A stretch of DNA of 64,000 nucleotides, taken from positions 37,591-101,590 of the forward strand of contig MPNW01000272.1 of assembly GCA_011800805.1 (NCBI GenBank), in the 5' to 3' direction. Position numbers and translations under genes: made by a program. Below the pieces are notes generated by a model. It did not search any database. It had not been told where the DNA came from and saw only the letters and a list, made by a program, of their open reading frames with translations. Of the stretch, positions 34,825 through 52,565 are shown in pieces (position 1 is the first letter of the stretch; the number at the start of each line of letters is the position of its first letter). The DNA is from Hirudo medicinalis (Eukaryota > Annelida > Clitellata > Hirudinida > Hirudinidae).

Positions 34825-36685
34825 TTTAAAAATATTCACTATTGATTCACATGAAGATTCACTAGCACAGAGACCAATATCCGTCGCAAGACGTAGGATT
34901 TACGATCACTCGTGAACTTATTTATATCATTTATCCCAGTTGAGGTCACGCTTGACACAATCGACAAAAGGACAAGGTTGAGGCTGAAGATTTATGAATG
35001 TTGCAAACCAACCACTTAATACTTGAAGTTTCATCGCTACCCAACCTAGTTATCGATCAAAATTATTTTACTGAAATCCGACTCAAACGAGGCACCATTT
35101 TGTAAGTAAAAATGTTAACAAACAGTTCCATAGATATCAAAGTAAACTCCAAAAGCTAAGAAAGTCCAAATAACACATGTTTTTAATCTCTAAACGAGAA
35201 ATTTATCGAATTCACGCCGCATGGTTCAACATAGCTTATCCTCAGAAATGACATAGATCGATTATTACCTGATCAAACAATAATCTATTGTTATGAAACA
35301 ATGAACGTTATGAACGCGGTCGATCATTAATTCAAAGAGATGCAAAGAATTTACTTTACTTTTTACTAAGTCTTACTTGACTTGCTCTGACAGTTTTGAA
35401 GTATCAATGAATTCAATTCAGTTAATGAATCCATAGCATTTTAGACGTTATTAGTTACCTTTAAGACGTCCGTTCCAAACAACTTCGAACTGCAGGTAAG
35501 CTGAGAACGCAAAGGATATTAATTTAATAATGTATAATAATAATTATCATATGGATAATAATAATTGTACTAATATAATTGTCTTATATTATACATGTAA
35601 TTATAATTATTAATATAATAAGATATTACAAAAAATGTATTAATATTTATAATATTATGTAATATATAAAATATATTATTTTACACATTTATATTTTTTG
35701 TTTTATTTACAAAATAAAAATATAATTGCAATTGCGTTTTAAAAAGTATGTTATTGAATTTGGCGGCATGTGCGCTCTGATTGATTTGAATGAAGCCGAG
35801 TAAGCCTGACGAAATCTCGTGATTGATTTCGAGGAGAACAGATGTTTAAAAAAAAATCACTTTAATGGGACGTGAGGAACAACGTAGTTTAATACCTTCT
35901 TATTTTAAACAGCTATGGATAAATAAATTTTGAAAATAGAAAAATGGAAACTGTTGACGTAAATTGCACCCATGTAATGCTTACACACAAGGAAAGCCCC
36001 TCCTCACCCCCGCTTTCTGAATGTGTACATATTCGGCTTGTGGAGCGATGGTTTGTCCAACCACCCCCATCCTCCAGGGAAAAGCTGAAATGGCGGCCCT
36101 TCTGATATAATGTGAATAGAATGTTTGTTGTTCCAGGTTTATTATTATCGAATAACAGATCGAAAACAATAACTGTTAATTAGAAACTTTAGAAATAATC
36201 ACGACGCACAATCTTTACGACACATGAACTACACTTTGAGATTTGTACTTTATATTGAAGCATTGCCATAGAAATTCCGCGCAAAAATACTGACCAAGTG
36301 ACTTCCAGTGCTGAACCACGCTGTACCACGTAGTTTTATGCTTGCTTTTAATTTTTGATTTGCTGAGGACGCGAGAATTTTTCGACAGGTTGGGGAGAAA
36401 TGTTTATTTAACGTATTGCTTAATGTATGCTTACAGGTAGAGAATAAGCTATTTTAAATATTTAAATGTTTGATAGATGATCCAATCAATTCTATTCCCT
36501 CTCTCCGTCGATTTCCATACATGACACGGCTTGAAATCCTTGGCCTAAAGACCTTAGAGCACAGAAGAATTATTTTGGATCCCTAGATACTACATAGGTA
36601 TATGGCCTGCATGAAAGCGAACCTTATAAATAACATCCACCCAGCCTCCTACTCCGGTACGAGAGGCCCCACCTACAAAATAAGA
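34825..36685. other. Intergenic region with AT-rich tract (35515-35705)
   Basis: Contains the presumed promoter of the glycosyltransferase gene. Between 35515 and 35705 the sequence is almost pure A/T with TAATAATTATAT-type words. No exon recognised. Confidence 0.5.
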
Positions 36686-36689
36686 CCAG

Positions 36690-37045
36690 TCTCATGTACT
36701 ATGAGCGCAGCCAAGTACTTCTACTCTGCTTTTCACCCGCACCGCACATATTCCTGGTAGGCGCGGGCTCAGATCAGCAACCAGGGACTCCCTCGTCAAA
36801 TCATCTGCCCGACGTGCAACACTGGGTGGCAGGTCTTTAGACGTTGTTCTCCCGCAGATCAGGAATAGACTCCCACCTTCGATTTCCAACACTGATTCCG
36901 CAGGGTTTCACTCCGCTCTCAAAACTTTCCTCTTCAGTTCTCTGAAGGCTATCCTCTACATTAAGTTGTAAGTTTAAGTTCTGTTTGAACATGCGCCACT
37001 CTAATCAAACTCTGAATCGTTGTCGTTATCGTTTATCGTTCTCCA
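36690..37045 (+). mobile_element. 3' end of a LINE, second copy
   Basis: Parallel to 29790-30164: CTCAGATCAGCAACCAGGG, CCCTCGTCAAATCATCTGCC, CGACGTGCAACACTGG and the tail CACTCTAATCAAACTCTG. Coding frame pieces such as SNTDSAGFHSALKTFLFS fit the LINE ORF2 C-terminus better preserved here than in the other copy. 5' truncated. Confidence 0.7.
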
Positions 37046-37049
37046 ACAG

Positions 37050-37860
37050 AACAGTCCGCGTCCGGAAGTCACTAGCAGACGACATTGTAATCTCTAGCAT
37101 CTTCTCCTGGTTCCGTTTTCTATGTCAATAACCTTGACCTCTCTCAATCCTTAACTATTGCCAATTGAATCTCACTCTTCTCGTTTATTTGAATAAATAA
37201 ATAAAATCCGTTGCTTTCATGTAGATTATGAAAAAGCAAGCAGGTTTAGCCGAAGTTATTTAAAATGTTTATTCGAATTAAATAATTATTTGTTTGTAAT
37301 TATAATTTAAATTTAAGTTACATATTCAAAAGATTATTTCATTAATATCTAAACGCACTCGAAGCAATAAGTTTATTTATCTGATTGTCATGCTATATTC
37401 TTAATGCCGGGCAATTCCGAAGTCCTTAGTGATGTAGGAGGGGACCGAGAAATTAACGGAATCAAAGGTGAATCGTTTGCATAATCAGCCTACGATTATT
37501 TTCTGCCTCTCATTAAGCATCGTTAAAAGCGCATATGAGGGTGGATTACAAAGGACTTAACGCCGCGTCTCCGTAGGAAAGAATTTCCGAGAATGATCAA
37601 AATTATCGGAATTATGTTAAAACCTTTGAGAATTCTTGTGCGCAGTTCACATAAAATTTTCGACAGTATCTAGGTCGGGTCGGCTACCTATGATCAGAAG
37701 CCTAAAACTGAAACCGGGACTTGAGGAAATTTCGAACTTTCGCCTTTATATCCCGATCTTTCCAGAACATCCTCAGATATTGCCTGATTTTGTCCTGATT
37801 GGCATGACAGAGATTGCTTAAAGATTTCAATAATACTTACAATAATCTTTTGATTCAGGG
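37050..37860. other. Region upstream of NAMPT
   Basis: No gene seen except that the first NAMPT exon may be preceded by a non-coding exon, because TTGATTCAG just before the start ATG looks like a splice acceptor. Confidence 0.4.
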
Positions 37861-37864
37861 AATT

Positions 37865-43118
<5,254 letters not shown>

Positions 43119-43677
43119 ACTCCGGAGAGTGGCGGTCAAAAGTTCTGCCAACTCATTTTCATGTTACATTTGATGTTTGTGACTTTTCAAGTTTTGCAGG
43201 TTTTTTTGTTGATGGAATGAAACTTTGATCTTCGGTCGGGCTGTTTGGCAAATCCACCTTTTTTACATTCGTTTTTAAGTTATTAATGTTTTTCATTTTG
43301 CTAAATGAGTTGAGCTTGATCCAATTTTGTAAACTTTATTGGATATGTATCTCTAGGTTGTTTTTGAAGCTTCAAACCTTGCATTTTTCTTAGAAATGTA
43401 AACAATCTAGGAGATGTAATTTTTAAATATTTTGCTTCCTTTATCTCGTTTTGGCTTCATCCAACCATATTTTAGTTTAGTTATTATTAATATTATTGTC
43501 TGATAACATGCTGATGTGCAATGAGGCTCAAGGTTCTTCTCTGTGTTGTCAATTTAGTACTGGAAAAGCAAAAATGGGCAGTGATTGTAAAATTTTAATT
43601 TAATGACAACCCTGGTCATCTTGTAAGGTTCGTCTCTGTGATACATTCTGAGATGAAACCGGATGCAATTCAGACGA

Positions 43678-44345
43678 TTGTGCATGAACCACTGTTCAAT
43701 CTGTAGCCCTCGGTGAGGCTCTCGTTCCTTCTATGGACCTCAAGATGTCTTCTGAAGTGGGCTGTCTTGACGCACTCGAAGGGACAAGGATCTCGGAACC
43801 TTGGCTTTGTCCTGTAGAGACTTGTAATTTTTTAACAAATAGTCGACGACATCCTTGATTTGATGAACTGATTCGAGATGGCTTATGAAAGGCTTTTGCC
43901 AAATGTAGCCTCCGTTGCAGATGGACACGTCAGCATGTTTTGGAGGTAGTCGATTTTTTCCTGCAGAACCTCGAAACGGAAAACCTCGGAAGGATGTTTT
44001 TCTCCGACGTGATCTTCTATGGTATCCATACTATTGGAGGAGGTAGTGNGAAGGATGTTTTTCTCCGACGTGATCTTCTATGGTATCCATACTATTGGAG
44101 GAGGTAGTGCAATAAGGACAGAGGTAGCAACGCAGAGTGTGCGATCCCTTGTGATGAGAGAGATGTGCCGAAAACGTGTCCTTGCAATCGGTGGCCGTTT
44201 TGTAAATGCCTGTAAATGAACTACTTTGATGACGCGCCCCTGGGTGCTTGTCCACCCCTTCTCGATGGCCCTGATTGCCGTGAATGTGCCAAATATGTCT
44301 GCAAAAGTTGCAATTGTGATAGCAAGGAATGAGTTACTGGACAAA
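43678..44345 (-). pseudogene. C2H2 zinc-finger protein segment with frame breaks
   Basis: On the minus strand, three frames together encode several C2H2 fingers: TDCKDTFSAHLSHHKGSH, CYLCPYCTTSSNSMDTIEDH followed by VGEKH, then ICNGGYIWQKPFISHLESVH, and CPFECVKTAHFRRHLEVH with a stop TGA near 43678. Between the second and third fingers one base is missing (around 43925), and a second shift lies in an A run near 43838. A 60-base block is also duplicated around an N at 44049. With those defects repaired the frame would be open, so sequence error is as likely as real decay. The 5' end is uncertain; TTTTGCAG near 44296 could be an acceptor. It is probably a DNA-binding protein; no specific family was recognised. 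Confidence 0.6.
43989..44109. other. Assembly join: identical 60-base blocks around an N
   Basis: 43989-44048 and 44050-44109 are the same 60 bases, separated by a single N at 44049. This is what an unmerged overlap between two contigs looks like. The duplication breaks the zinc-finger frame. Confidence 0.9.
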
Positions 44346-44828
44346 ATTTTAAATGTCTTTGTCGTTATTGCCTTCTAAAGATGATAAACAATTAACAGCA
44401 ATTGGAGTATGAGACATTACTAAATTTACAGGATATTTTCCAAGCCTTTTTCGTGAATTACAGGTTGGTGAGAATAGGGAAAACGTCAAGACCTTATAAA
44501 CATCCCTAGATACACGCTCTTAGACTAGACTTGGTTATCTTTTCGAAAATACATCTTGAGCTCAGTGTGGCACGTTTATTTGTATGACAAAAAGCTATTT
44601 AAAGTTCTACTCCATTTTGTGTAGAAGTTCAGACAAGAGCGAAACTCTCATTAACTTAAAGATTGAAAAATAATTATTTGTAGCATTTTAAAATTTAGGT
44701 AAACCGAAGAATTGAATTTTGTTTTAAAAATTATACGTGAACCTTATTTTTAGCGAGATGTTATCGGTAATCATTGACGCGCGGTATTTTTGTTGTGGTT
44801 CGTTGAGAAAACTGCCCGATTTCCACGA

Positions 44829-47800
44829 ATGAAGCCATCCTCTGGATACCCAAAACCTTGGGTTGAAAAATAGTAATTATCATGTTGTATATATTTCTAA
44901 AAAAGATCTCTGCGATAAGAGTGACTATGCTATGGCATAACAGATGTATAATCTGTAACGAATGTTTCTCATTGAAAATCTTATTAATTGTTATTTATTG
45001 AATAAAAGGAGAGTAACTGATATTTTGCAGTCGCCCTAAAGGAATAGATGACATAGCTCATCAAGATGAAGTTGTAGCTGTGCTTAAGAAATCATTTGTC
45101 AACCAAGACGTAAGATCGCAATTGATATACTCCTGAATTGATCATCATTCGTTTAATCGCAGATGTTTATTTTAATTAAAGCTGAAACTTTTCTTGAAAA
45201 TAGTTTCCAAATCTTCTCTTCTATGGCCCTCCTGGGACAGGAAAGACTTCCACCATCTTGGCTATGGCTCGAGACCTCTTTGGGTGAGATGCATGTTCAT
45301 GCTAAATTGTTCTTGGAAGTAACAAAATGTATCTACTAATCTAATGCATCAGATAATTTATTTTACTGCCTAAATTAAGAGATCCATCATGGTATAATTA
45401 CATATAAACCTGAAGCACTTTATTTAAAACCTGCAGAGTTGCCATGAATACTAAAATATAAAAAAATAATATCGAATTAATAAATGAATTTTTTACTTAC
45501 TTTTGAATAATTAATTGCAGGAGCCTCTTCAGAGACAGGGTGCTGGAATTGAATGCTTCTGATGAGAGAGGCATCTCGGTTATCAGAGAAAAAGTCAAAA
45601 CTTTCTCGCAAATTGCAGTTTCCGGTGTCACTCCTGAGTTGGTTTTTCTACAGAAAGATTTTAAATATTCTGCTGTTGATCATCAGCATTCACTTAATTA
45701 TTGTCTGACATTTTTGCTTATATTGTATGATACTTGTAATGTTTTGCCCTATAACAATATTGCACTTGCCACTATTTCTAGCAAAGTGGTGTTCTGAGTG
45801 TTTTTGGCTTGCTAAAATAAGTTGGATAATATAATTGAAAGCCTGATTTATCAAACAAATTCACAACTAGTTTTCCCTTGGAGACATGAGCATTCAAAAA
45901 AACAAGGGGCGGATTTCCTATTGAGTTCGGCATACCTTTAATTCTATCAATTGCATTTTGATGATGATAATGTTAAGATTAATTAATTAATTATTTTTAA
46001 TAACAACAACTCCTAAAATAACTGCCATCACTGATCTTCCAGTGGAAAGCCATGTCCGACTCTAAAGTTAGTCATCCTTGACGAAGCTGACTCCATGACA
46101 AATGCTGCCCAGGTAAATAGTCATTTGATGTGGTAGGATGTGTACATATTGGGATGTCTGCACATGGGTAGTGGGTCAATAATTACTTTACTTAATTTAT
46201 TCTAGATTTTAAGTCGATCATGTTGGTAAGGATTGTTTAGATTTATTCATTAGATATTCATATTCAAGTTGGATATTGGATATTCGTATTTATATTTATG
46301 TTGGATATTCATTTTAATTATCTTGTGCTTGTGAATGTCCTTGTTCTGTTGCAATGCACTTTTTTGCTGCATTGAATGAATGAATGTTTGAGATCTTTCG
46401 AATGGCATAAATCCGTCGATGGACTTTGAGTTTTAAAATGCTTGCACGATTTTGGGAAGCTGTTATCCTTTCTAAGCACATGAAATCTTTACAGAAGATT
46501 GTTTATTTGATCATTTACAGATCATTATATTTGCCACATATCCTACATAATGATGTTTCTTATCGTATTCTTTATTCAGGCAGCACTGAGAAGGGTCATG
46601 GAGAAGGAGTCGAAGACGACGAGATTCTGTCTCATCTGCAATTACATCAGTCGAATCATCGAACCAATCACCTCGAGATGTGCCAAGTTCAGATTTAAGC
46701 CTCTCCCACAAGCTGTACTCGAGGAAAAGCTGAGTGACATCTGCAAGGCTGAGCAACTGGCCATTGAGAAGGAGGTATTCCAAGGATTTGAATGTTATTG
46801 GCTCCTGTTTTTTTAAACCTGATTGGTTATTTGTGTCTGCGGTTTGAACTACTTATCACTAAACGATCGATGTTAAAGACATATTCAAAGGCATTGACGA
46901 TTGCTCGGTCGCTCTGCTAATTTCATCGAGCTGTCGATTGAGAATTTATTTTTGGATGTTGATCGAGTGAAAGGTTGAAGTATGTTCAACTTTCTCAAGG
47001 CTCTCAGGATGCTCATCGAGGTCTCGGACGGCGACATGAGGAAAGCCGTCACTGCCCTTCAGACTGTGGCCAGGATCAAGGAGGAAGATGAAGTCACATG
47101 TTCAGATGTCATCGAGATATCTGGGGTGAGTCGTCTCTCGTTGCCTCGGCTTCGGTTGTTGTCATGGCGACAGTTAATATTAATAACAACAGTTTGTTTA
47201 CAAAGTGCAATGTTCCTGGCACCAAAGACAACTCGGTCTTTTTTTTAGTTGTTACTGATTTTAAAAAGATGATTGTGGCGACCGGTTAATTGTTGCCAAT
47301 AATTGCAGCACATTCAGTGTCAAAAGAATGTTAAGATTTTTGTCTTAACGAGTAATTACGTCATGCAGTGTGAAAATGTGTGATTTAGAGTTTCTTGTGT
47401 CTGCATTGGTCATTAATATATTTTAAATAAACTGAGCTCCAACCTAATTTTTTGGATAAATAATAATTATACATTAATTGTTATAATTAATGTGTGAATC
47501 GTCATTACGTTTTTAATTTGGTTCACTTTTAAACTACGATCAGATAATCCAGGAGAAGGACATTAACGAGCTGCTCTCTGCATGCAGGACTGGTTCGATG
47601 GCTGCAATTGAGGCTAAAGTCAAGGTAACATGACTGTCTCATTTCTGTTTGCATTGGATTCCAGCTTATTATTATTATTATTATTATTTTGTTTGTGAGT
47701 TTTAGCTACAAGCACGATCAATGTCATAATATTTTCAGTGCTTTTAGTTGTTTCCACAATCATTTGAACTGACATTTTAGCATCAATTTGTCAGGTGTGT

Positions 47801-48444
47801 AGAATTTAGGATCTAAATTTAATATAAATCTAATTTAATCTTAAATCTAAATTTAGGATATTTCCATATGTAGGATATATATATATATCCTAGGATAATT
47901 AGGATATCTTGATGAATTTTAAGATCATCATCATTATTTGATAAAAATAAATCATCATTGACACCATTATTGATCTTTGTCATGCATTGTAAGCTCATCA
48001 TGTGTTCGATCAACTAAAATTGTTCAATGTTCCAGGAATTTATTCTTGATGGGCACTCTGTCCTCCAGTGTTTGTTCCAGCTCCATGACATTTTTGTCGC
48101 AACTGATGACTTCAGCGACATTCAAAAGTCTCTGATCTGCGAGAAGATCAGCGTAAGTGTTTAAAAGTGCACATCTGCTATTATGTAGTCATGATTTCTT
48201 TGGCTGGAATTATTTTTCTGTTTTTACTAAGCATTATTGAACAGCAACAGTTGCATTTAAATATTTAATCTGATTCAAAATGATTCATTAAGCGATCCAA
48301 CTCTCAAATAATTAGGTCTGAAATGTTTTATTAAATTGACATTGGCAGGTTGTTGACAAGTGCCTTCTTGATGGGGCTGACGAGGAGCTCCAGCTTCTTG
48401 ATCTCTGCACTTCAGTCATGCAGGCCATGACATCTTGTCTTTGA
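44829..48444 (+). CDS. RFC4: Replication factor C subunit 4
   Basis: AAA+ subunit of the clamp loader that opens PCNA during DNA replication and repair. Ten exons: 44829-44872, 45031-45109, 45204-45283, 45521-45637, 46043-46112, 46580-46774, 47000-47125, 47544-47624, 48036-48152, 48349-48444; in frame, 334 residues (human RFC4 363, with a longer N-terminus). Motifs in order: [35 protein letters not shown] (Walker A), [32 protein letters not shown] (Walker B), RFCLICNY (sensor 1), [10 protein letters not shown] (SRC arginine finger), [13 protein letters not shown] (sensor 2), and the collar end [19 protein letters not shown]. The match to RFC4 rather than RFC2 or RFC5 comes from VAVLKKS, DGKPCP and the C-terminal GADE motif. 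Nothing suggests loss of function. Confidence 0.96.
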
Positions 48445-49560
48445 GAACCTCAACTCTTTCAGATCAGATCCACTGGAGCTTGTTGCCAGATTATGTTTCC
48501 CTGACCCAGCTACTTACTTGGTCATTGGATAATTTTTATTCTAGTTCATTCCCTTAACTGTTACATCAAAAAAAAGCTCACACTTCCATTTACAGCCAAA
48601 AATGTTTTTACAATAATTTGTTCTAAATTCTTTTTTAAGAAGGGGGATGCAAACACGTTTTTATCAAATTCACTTATTAGATCAACATCACTGTTTGTAT
48701 TGTAATTGAAATGTTTATTACCTGTGGGTTGTTTTTCGAGAATCTAAATATTGATGCGAATATTGTTTTACAATTTGTCGGAAAATCCTAGAGGTGCAGT
48801 GTGAACAAAGTGATTTCAAATGTTTTTAAGACTCGGAAATAACCATACGATGGATGTACATATTTCAGAGAGTATTCAAGAACTATGTTGTGGAATCACT
48901 TTCCAAATTAAAGAAAGACAAAAAGTAAAATCAAATGACTGTGTCACGAATTGACTAAATCAGAGAACAATGCAAGAAATTTGTTGAAGAGACTAAAAAA
49001 CAAATCAATCAGAGGGTCATTCGAGTGAATACATTTACTGAGTAAGGGACCAACCAGGCAACATTAGACTGGAGAAGCTGAAGAATAGGTAAGATTAGAA
49101 ATTAGGATTATGACATAAGCAAAGTATTGTCTGGTAATACAATCAATTTGTGAACTGAATATTTACTGAGCACTGAGTTTATTACATATCAGTACGTTCA
49201 TGGGGTTCAAATTTCTACATTTATTAGGCTAAAGAAATCTCACAAATCTGTTTATTGTTTAAACAACAACTGCAATAACTGCGAAATATTATTCGGTTTC
49301 AAATTGTCCTAGTAAGATATTGCATGCGTTCAGATATATTAATAATATAATAATATAGCTATCATAATAATAATGATTATTACAATGATATAATAATTAT
49401 TACAATGATATCTGACGCCTGATCATTGAATGAAAAATAGAGGAAGAAATTGTCATGGTAAAAACCAAAAGCATTCAAGCAGGTAACAATAGGTACAGAT
49501 TTCTACAAAAGCTAAATTTCGGAGCTACACTATGCATTTTGTAACTGTGTTTATTAAACA
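48445..49560. other. Spacer between RFC4 and the Toll-like receptor
   Basis: 3' UTR of RFC4 followed by non-coding sequence, with short TAATAATTATTACAATGATA repeats near 49330-49410. The Toll-like receptor promoter should be here. Confidence 0.4.
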
Positions 49561-49562
49561 AC

Positions 49563-51596
49563 ATGAACATCTTTTTTCTGTTTAACGTACTGATATTATT
49601 TTGCTTAAAGAACGATGCATTGATTAATGATTGTCCCAAAAATTGTGTATGCGACGATCGTGAAACATTTTACTGTACTGGAGTTTTTTACGACAACTCG
49701 AATGATTTCACGAGCTTCGGAACTACCGGTCTTAAACATCTGACCGTAACCAACTCGACATGTTTTCCGAAAATATGGACATTCATATGTAATATAACAA
49801 GTCTGGAAAGTTTAGATGTGACTAGAAACCGTTTGGAAGAATTGCCAACAAACTGCTTCAAGGACATGAAGAACTTGGTTTCGCTGAGAGCCGACTTCAA
49901 CAAAATCCAACTTCTTCAAGATGGTGTTTTCGAGGGACTTGAATCATTAAAAGTCCTTAATTTATCTAACAACATGATCGGTGAGATAGGCTCAAATGTA
50001 TTTACTAATGTAACACTCTTTTGGAATTTACAAATAGTGGATCTGAGTTTAAATTTATTGAATTCTCTAGACTCATGGCCATTTCTTTTGTCTGGGAGTT
50101 ACAAAAAAATTACTTTCTATGGAAACATGATTTCATCACTCACGAATTATGCAAATGTCACTGTCTTGAGAGGAACTGTCGTAAATTTTGAAATTGATCT
50201 TAGGTTTAACAACATTCAACATATATCTGATCTTTTAAGCAAGTGGACAAAAGTCAAAACATTTCATTTTCCATGGATGAACCGACTGTTTTCAAATATT
50301 AAATTTCATGGAAATGACATGATTTGTGATTGCATTGATTATGTGGTTTTAATAGCCCTTTTTGAGAACTTTATTACTGCTCAAATGGATATTGGAGGCT
50401 GTAATGGAGGTAGGCCTATACACGATTTAAACATCACAAAAATTATTTGTTACGTCAGGGACGACTGTCCAGATGATTGCATCTGCTTTCAGCGACCTTG
50501 CGACTACGCTTTGGTAGTAGACTGTTCAAATAGAAACTTGCCGATCATCCCTCACAAATTTCCGTCAAGGAAACCGATGACTTATCTTTATACCATCCAT
50601 TACAAATATGAACTCTTATTTTCCCACAATTCGATCTCCCTACTTGGGGAAAACTCAACTGTTTTAAAACACACATCATCTCTAGACTTGAGCCACGGTG
50701 CAATTTCTTTAATCACTCCTGGAACTTGGTATCTCATGAGAAAGATTAAAAATATATTTCTTCACAACAACAGTTTATCAACTTTGCCAAAAGAGATTCA
50801 ATCCATCAACTTCACAACAAATCGGTGGACTCTTCATAACAATCCATGGTCCTGCAGTTGCGAAAATGCGTGGATGAAAGATTGGTTTAAAAGCATCGAG
50901 GGTAAACTAACGATGAAAGTCTTGTGTTCTTCTCCAAATTGGAATTCGAACAAAGACATCTTAACAGTTGATTTTTGCTACCAACCACCGTTCAACTACC
51001 AAATGTTGACACAAATTATTTTTTCAACGTTGGTCATCTTCATTTTCGTTTTGGTTTTAGCGTTATTAGCTTGGCGTAAGTATAGGTACGACATTTATAC
51101 AAAGTATGGCCTCAGATACATCTTCGACAGCGATGAATGCTTGAACGAAAATATGACTCATGATATATTTTTATCATGCTCCTGTCATGACGTTCCTGTA
51201 GCCCTACGATTTCTGGAAAAACTTGAAAATGAACTCGGTTTCAATGTTTTCTATCATTCGAGGAACTTCCCCGTCGGAGGATTGATTTGTGATAATATTT
51301 CTGATGCCATAACACGTTGCAAACGCACTCTTTGTCTGGTGTCAAAGAATTTCTGCTCCAGTTATTGGTGTGTTGAAGAGTTTAATCGAGCTTATTTGAA
51401 TGATATTGTATTAACAAAGCGTCGGTTGTTGGTGGTCCTCCTGGAACCTTTGGATTGGAATCGAGCGGAACTACCGATTGAATTTAAAAGTTACTTTCAG
51501 ACACGTACTTGTATTGAAATGTTTAAACTTTCCGAAATAGAAACATGGAGAAAGCTATCTTATTGCCTACCCACGCTAAGGTCTGATATTATCTGA
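49563..51596 (+). CDS. Toll-like receptor, intronless, with two cysteine-capped LRR blocks
   Basis: Single exon, 677 residues, complete from a signal peptide (MNIFFLFNVLILFC) to the stop. LRRNT-type cap CPKNCVCDD near residue 24 is followed by leucine-rich repeats (LESLDVTRNRLEELP, LKVLNLSNNMIGEIG). A first LRRCT starts near residue 255 (CDCIDY). A second LRRNT (CPDDCICFQRPC, residue 302) is followed by a short LRR block and a second LRRCT (CSCENAWMKDW, residue 431). The membrane segment is at about 485-504 (IIFSTLVIFIFVLVLALLAW). The TIR domain starts near 531: HDIFLSCSCHD (box 1), FYHSRNFPVGG (BB loop), KRTLCLVSKNF and SSYWCVEEF. The second cysteine cluster marks it as the protostome mccTLR type, like Drosophila Toll. 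It is expected to signal through MyD88-like adaptors; the ligand is unknown. It ends head-on toward the homeobox gene. Confidence 0.93.
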   Translation: MNIFFLFNVLILFCLKNDALINDCPKNCVCDDRETFYCTGVFYDNSNDFTSFGTTGLKHLTVTNSTCFPKIWTFICNITSLESLDVTRNRLEELPTNCFKDMKNLVSLRADFNKIQLLQDGVFEGLESLKVLNLSNNMIGEIGSNVFTNVTLFWNLQIVDLSLNLLNSLDSWPFLLSGSYKKITFYGNMISSLTNYANVTVLRGTVVNFEIDLRFNNIQHISDLLSKWTKVKTFHFPWMNRLFSNIKFHGNDMICDCIDYVVLIALFENFITAQMDIGGCNGGRPIHDLNITKIICYVRDDCPDDCICFQRPCDYALVVDCSNRNLPIIPHKFPSRKPMTYLYTIHYKYELLFSHNSISLLGENSTVLKHTSSLDLSHGAISLITPGTWYLMRKIKNIFLHNNSLSTLPKEIQSINFTTNRWTLHNNPWSCSCENAWMKDWFKSIEGKLTMKVLCSSPNWNSNKDILTVDFCYQPPFNYQMLTQIIFSTLVIFIFVLVLALLAWRKYRYDIYTKYGLRYIFDSDECLNENMTHDIFLSCSCHDVPVALRFLEKLENELGFNVFYHSRNFPVGGLICDNISDAITRCKRTLCLVSKNFCSSYWCVEEFNRAYLNDIVLTKRRLLVVLLEPLDWNRAELPIEFKSYFQTRTCIEMFKLSEIETWRKLSYCLPTLRSDII

Positions 51597-51599
51597 TGC

Positions 51600-52205
51600 A
51601 TAACTATGATCATGGATACAATATCTCTTATTTCTTACCCATGCAAAATACTGATATTACCTGATGTATAAGCAAGCATTGCATATTAAGCATACTATCT
51701 AAACCGCAACATTTCAGCTTATATTTAATATAACTTATTTAGCTTATACATGTATGTATTAAGTGGTTCGTGCTATATTTTCTAGCAAAATTTGCTTGTG
51801 CCATTACAAGCATTGGAACGCAACCCATTGAGCTAACCTGTCCTGTTCTGCAGCTTCGGTATTTAAACAAATTAATAATCGCGTTTGATTTTTAATTAAA
51901 GATAAAATTGATAGTGATGCTCGTAATTTCTTTGTGTGCTGTGAGTTACAATCTTAAATGCTTAAGTGGGGCCCAAAATATAAATTTGGACAATCAGACT
52001 TTTCATTCCATTCATTTATTTAGAAAATATTTTGCATTTCTTTCACATACGTGGGATTTGAAAAAATAAAATCGCAATTCGATGTTGCTTTATTTACATT
52101 GTCAAATTTTAAAATAGATTTCTATTTGGCAATAATTTGTGAGGATTCGAAAGGCTCCAATTTCATTTGGTTCCGTTCGGATATTTCTTGCCTCTGATTC
52201 AAATG
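51600..52205. other. Gap between receptor and homeobox gene
   Basis: Must hold the receptor 3' UTR and probably the last exon of the homeobox gene, which I could not identify. No conserved frame found. Confidence 0.35.
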
Positions 52206-52212
52206 ACCTTAC

Positions 52213-52478
52213 CTCTTTTGATTTTCATGCGGCGGTTCTGAAACCATACCTTGACCTGCAGAATATAAACAATTTACAATTCCTCAAGAAGGATTTATGA
52301 TTTTTTAGTAAAATTTTAATAATGCCACTCGTCGTTGGTATTATAAAATGCAGTTTTCAAGTTTAAATAGCATTTATACATTATTCAATGTTTTAGATGT
52401 GAAGTGTGTATCTCGAATTTATTTTTTAACCTTGGCTGATTCATTATTATTCTTACATATTATTATTATANATCATTA

Positions 52479-52565
<87 letters not shown>

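Noticed and set aside
36692..36892. Minus-strand frame of 66 codons
   Set aside because: It is antisense to a LINE 3' end fragment.
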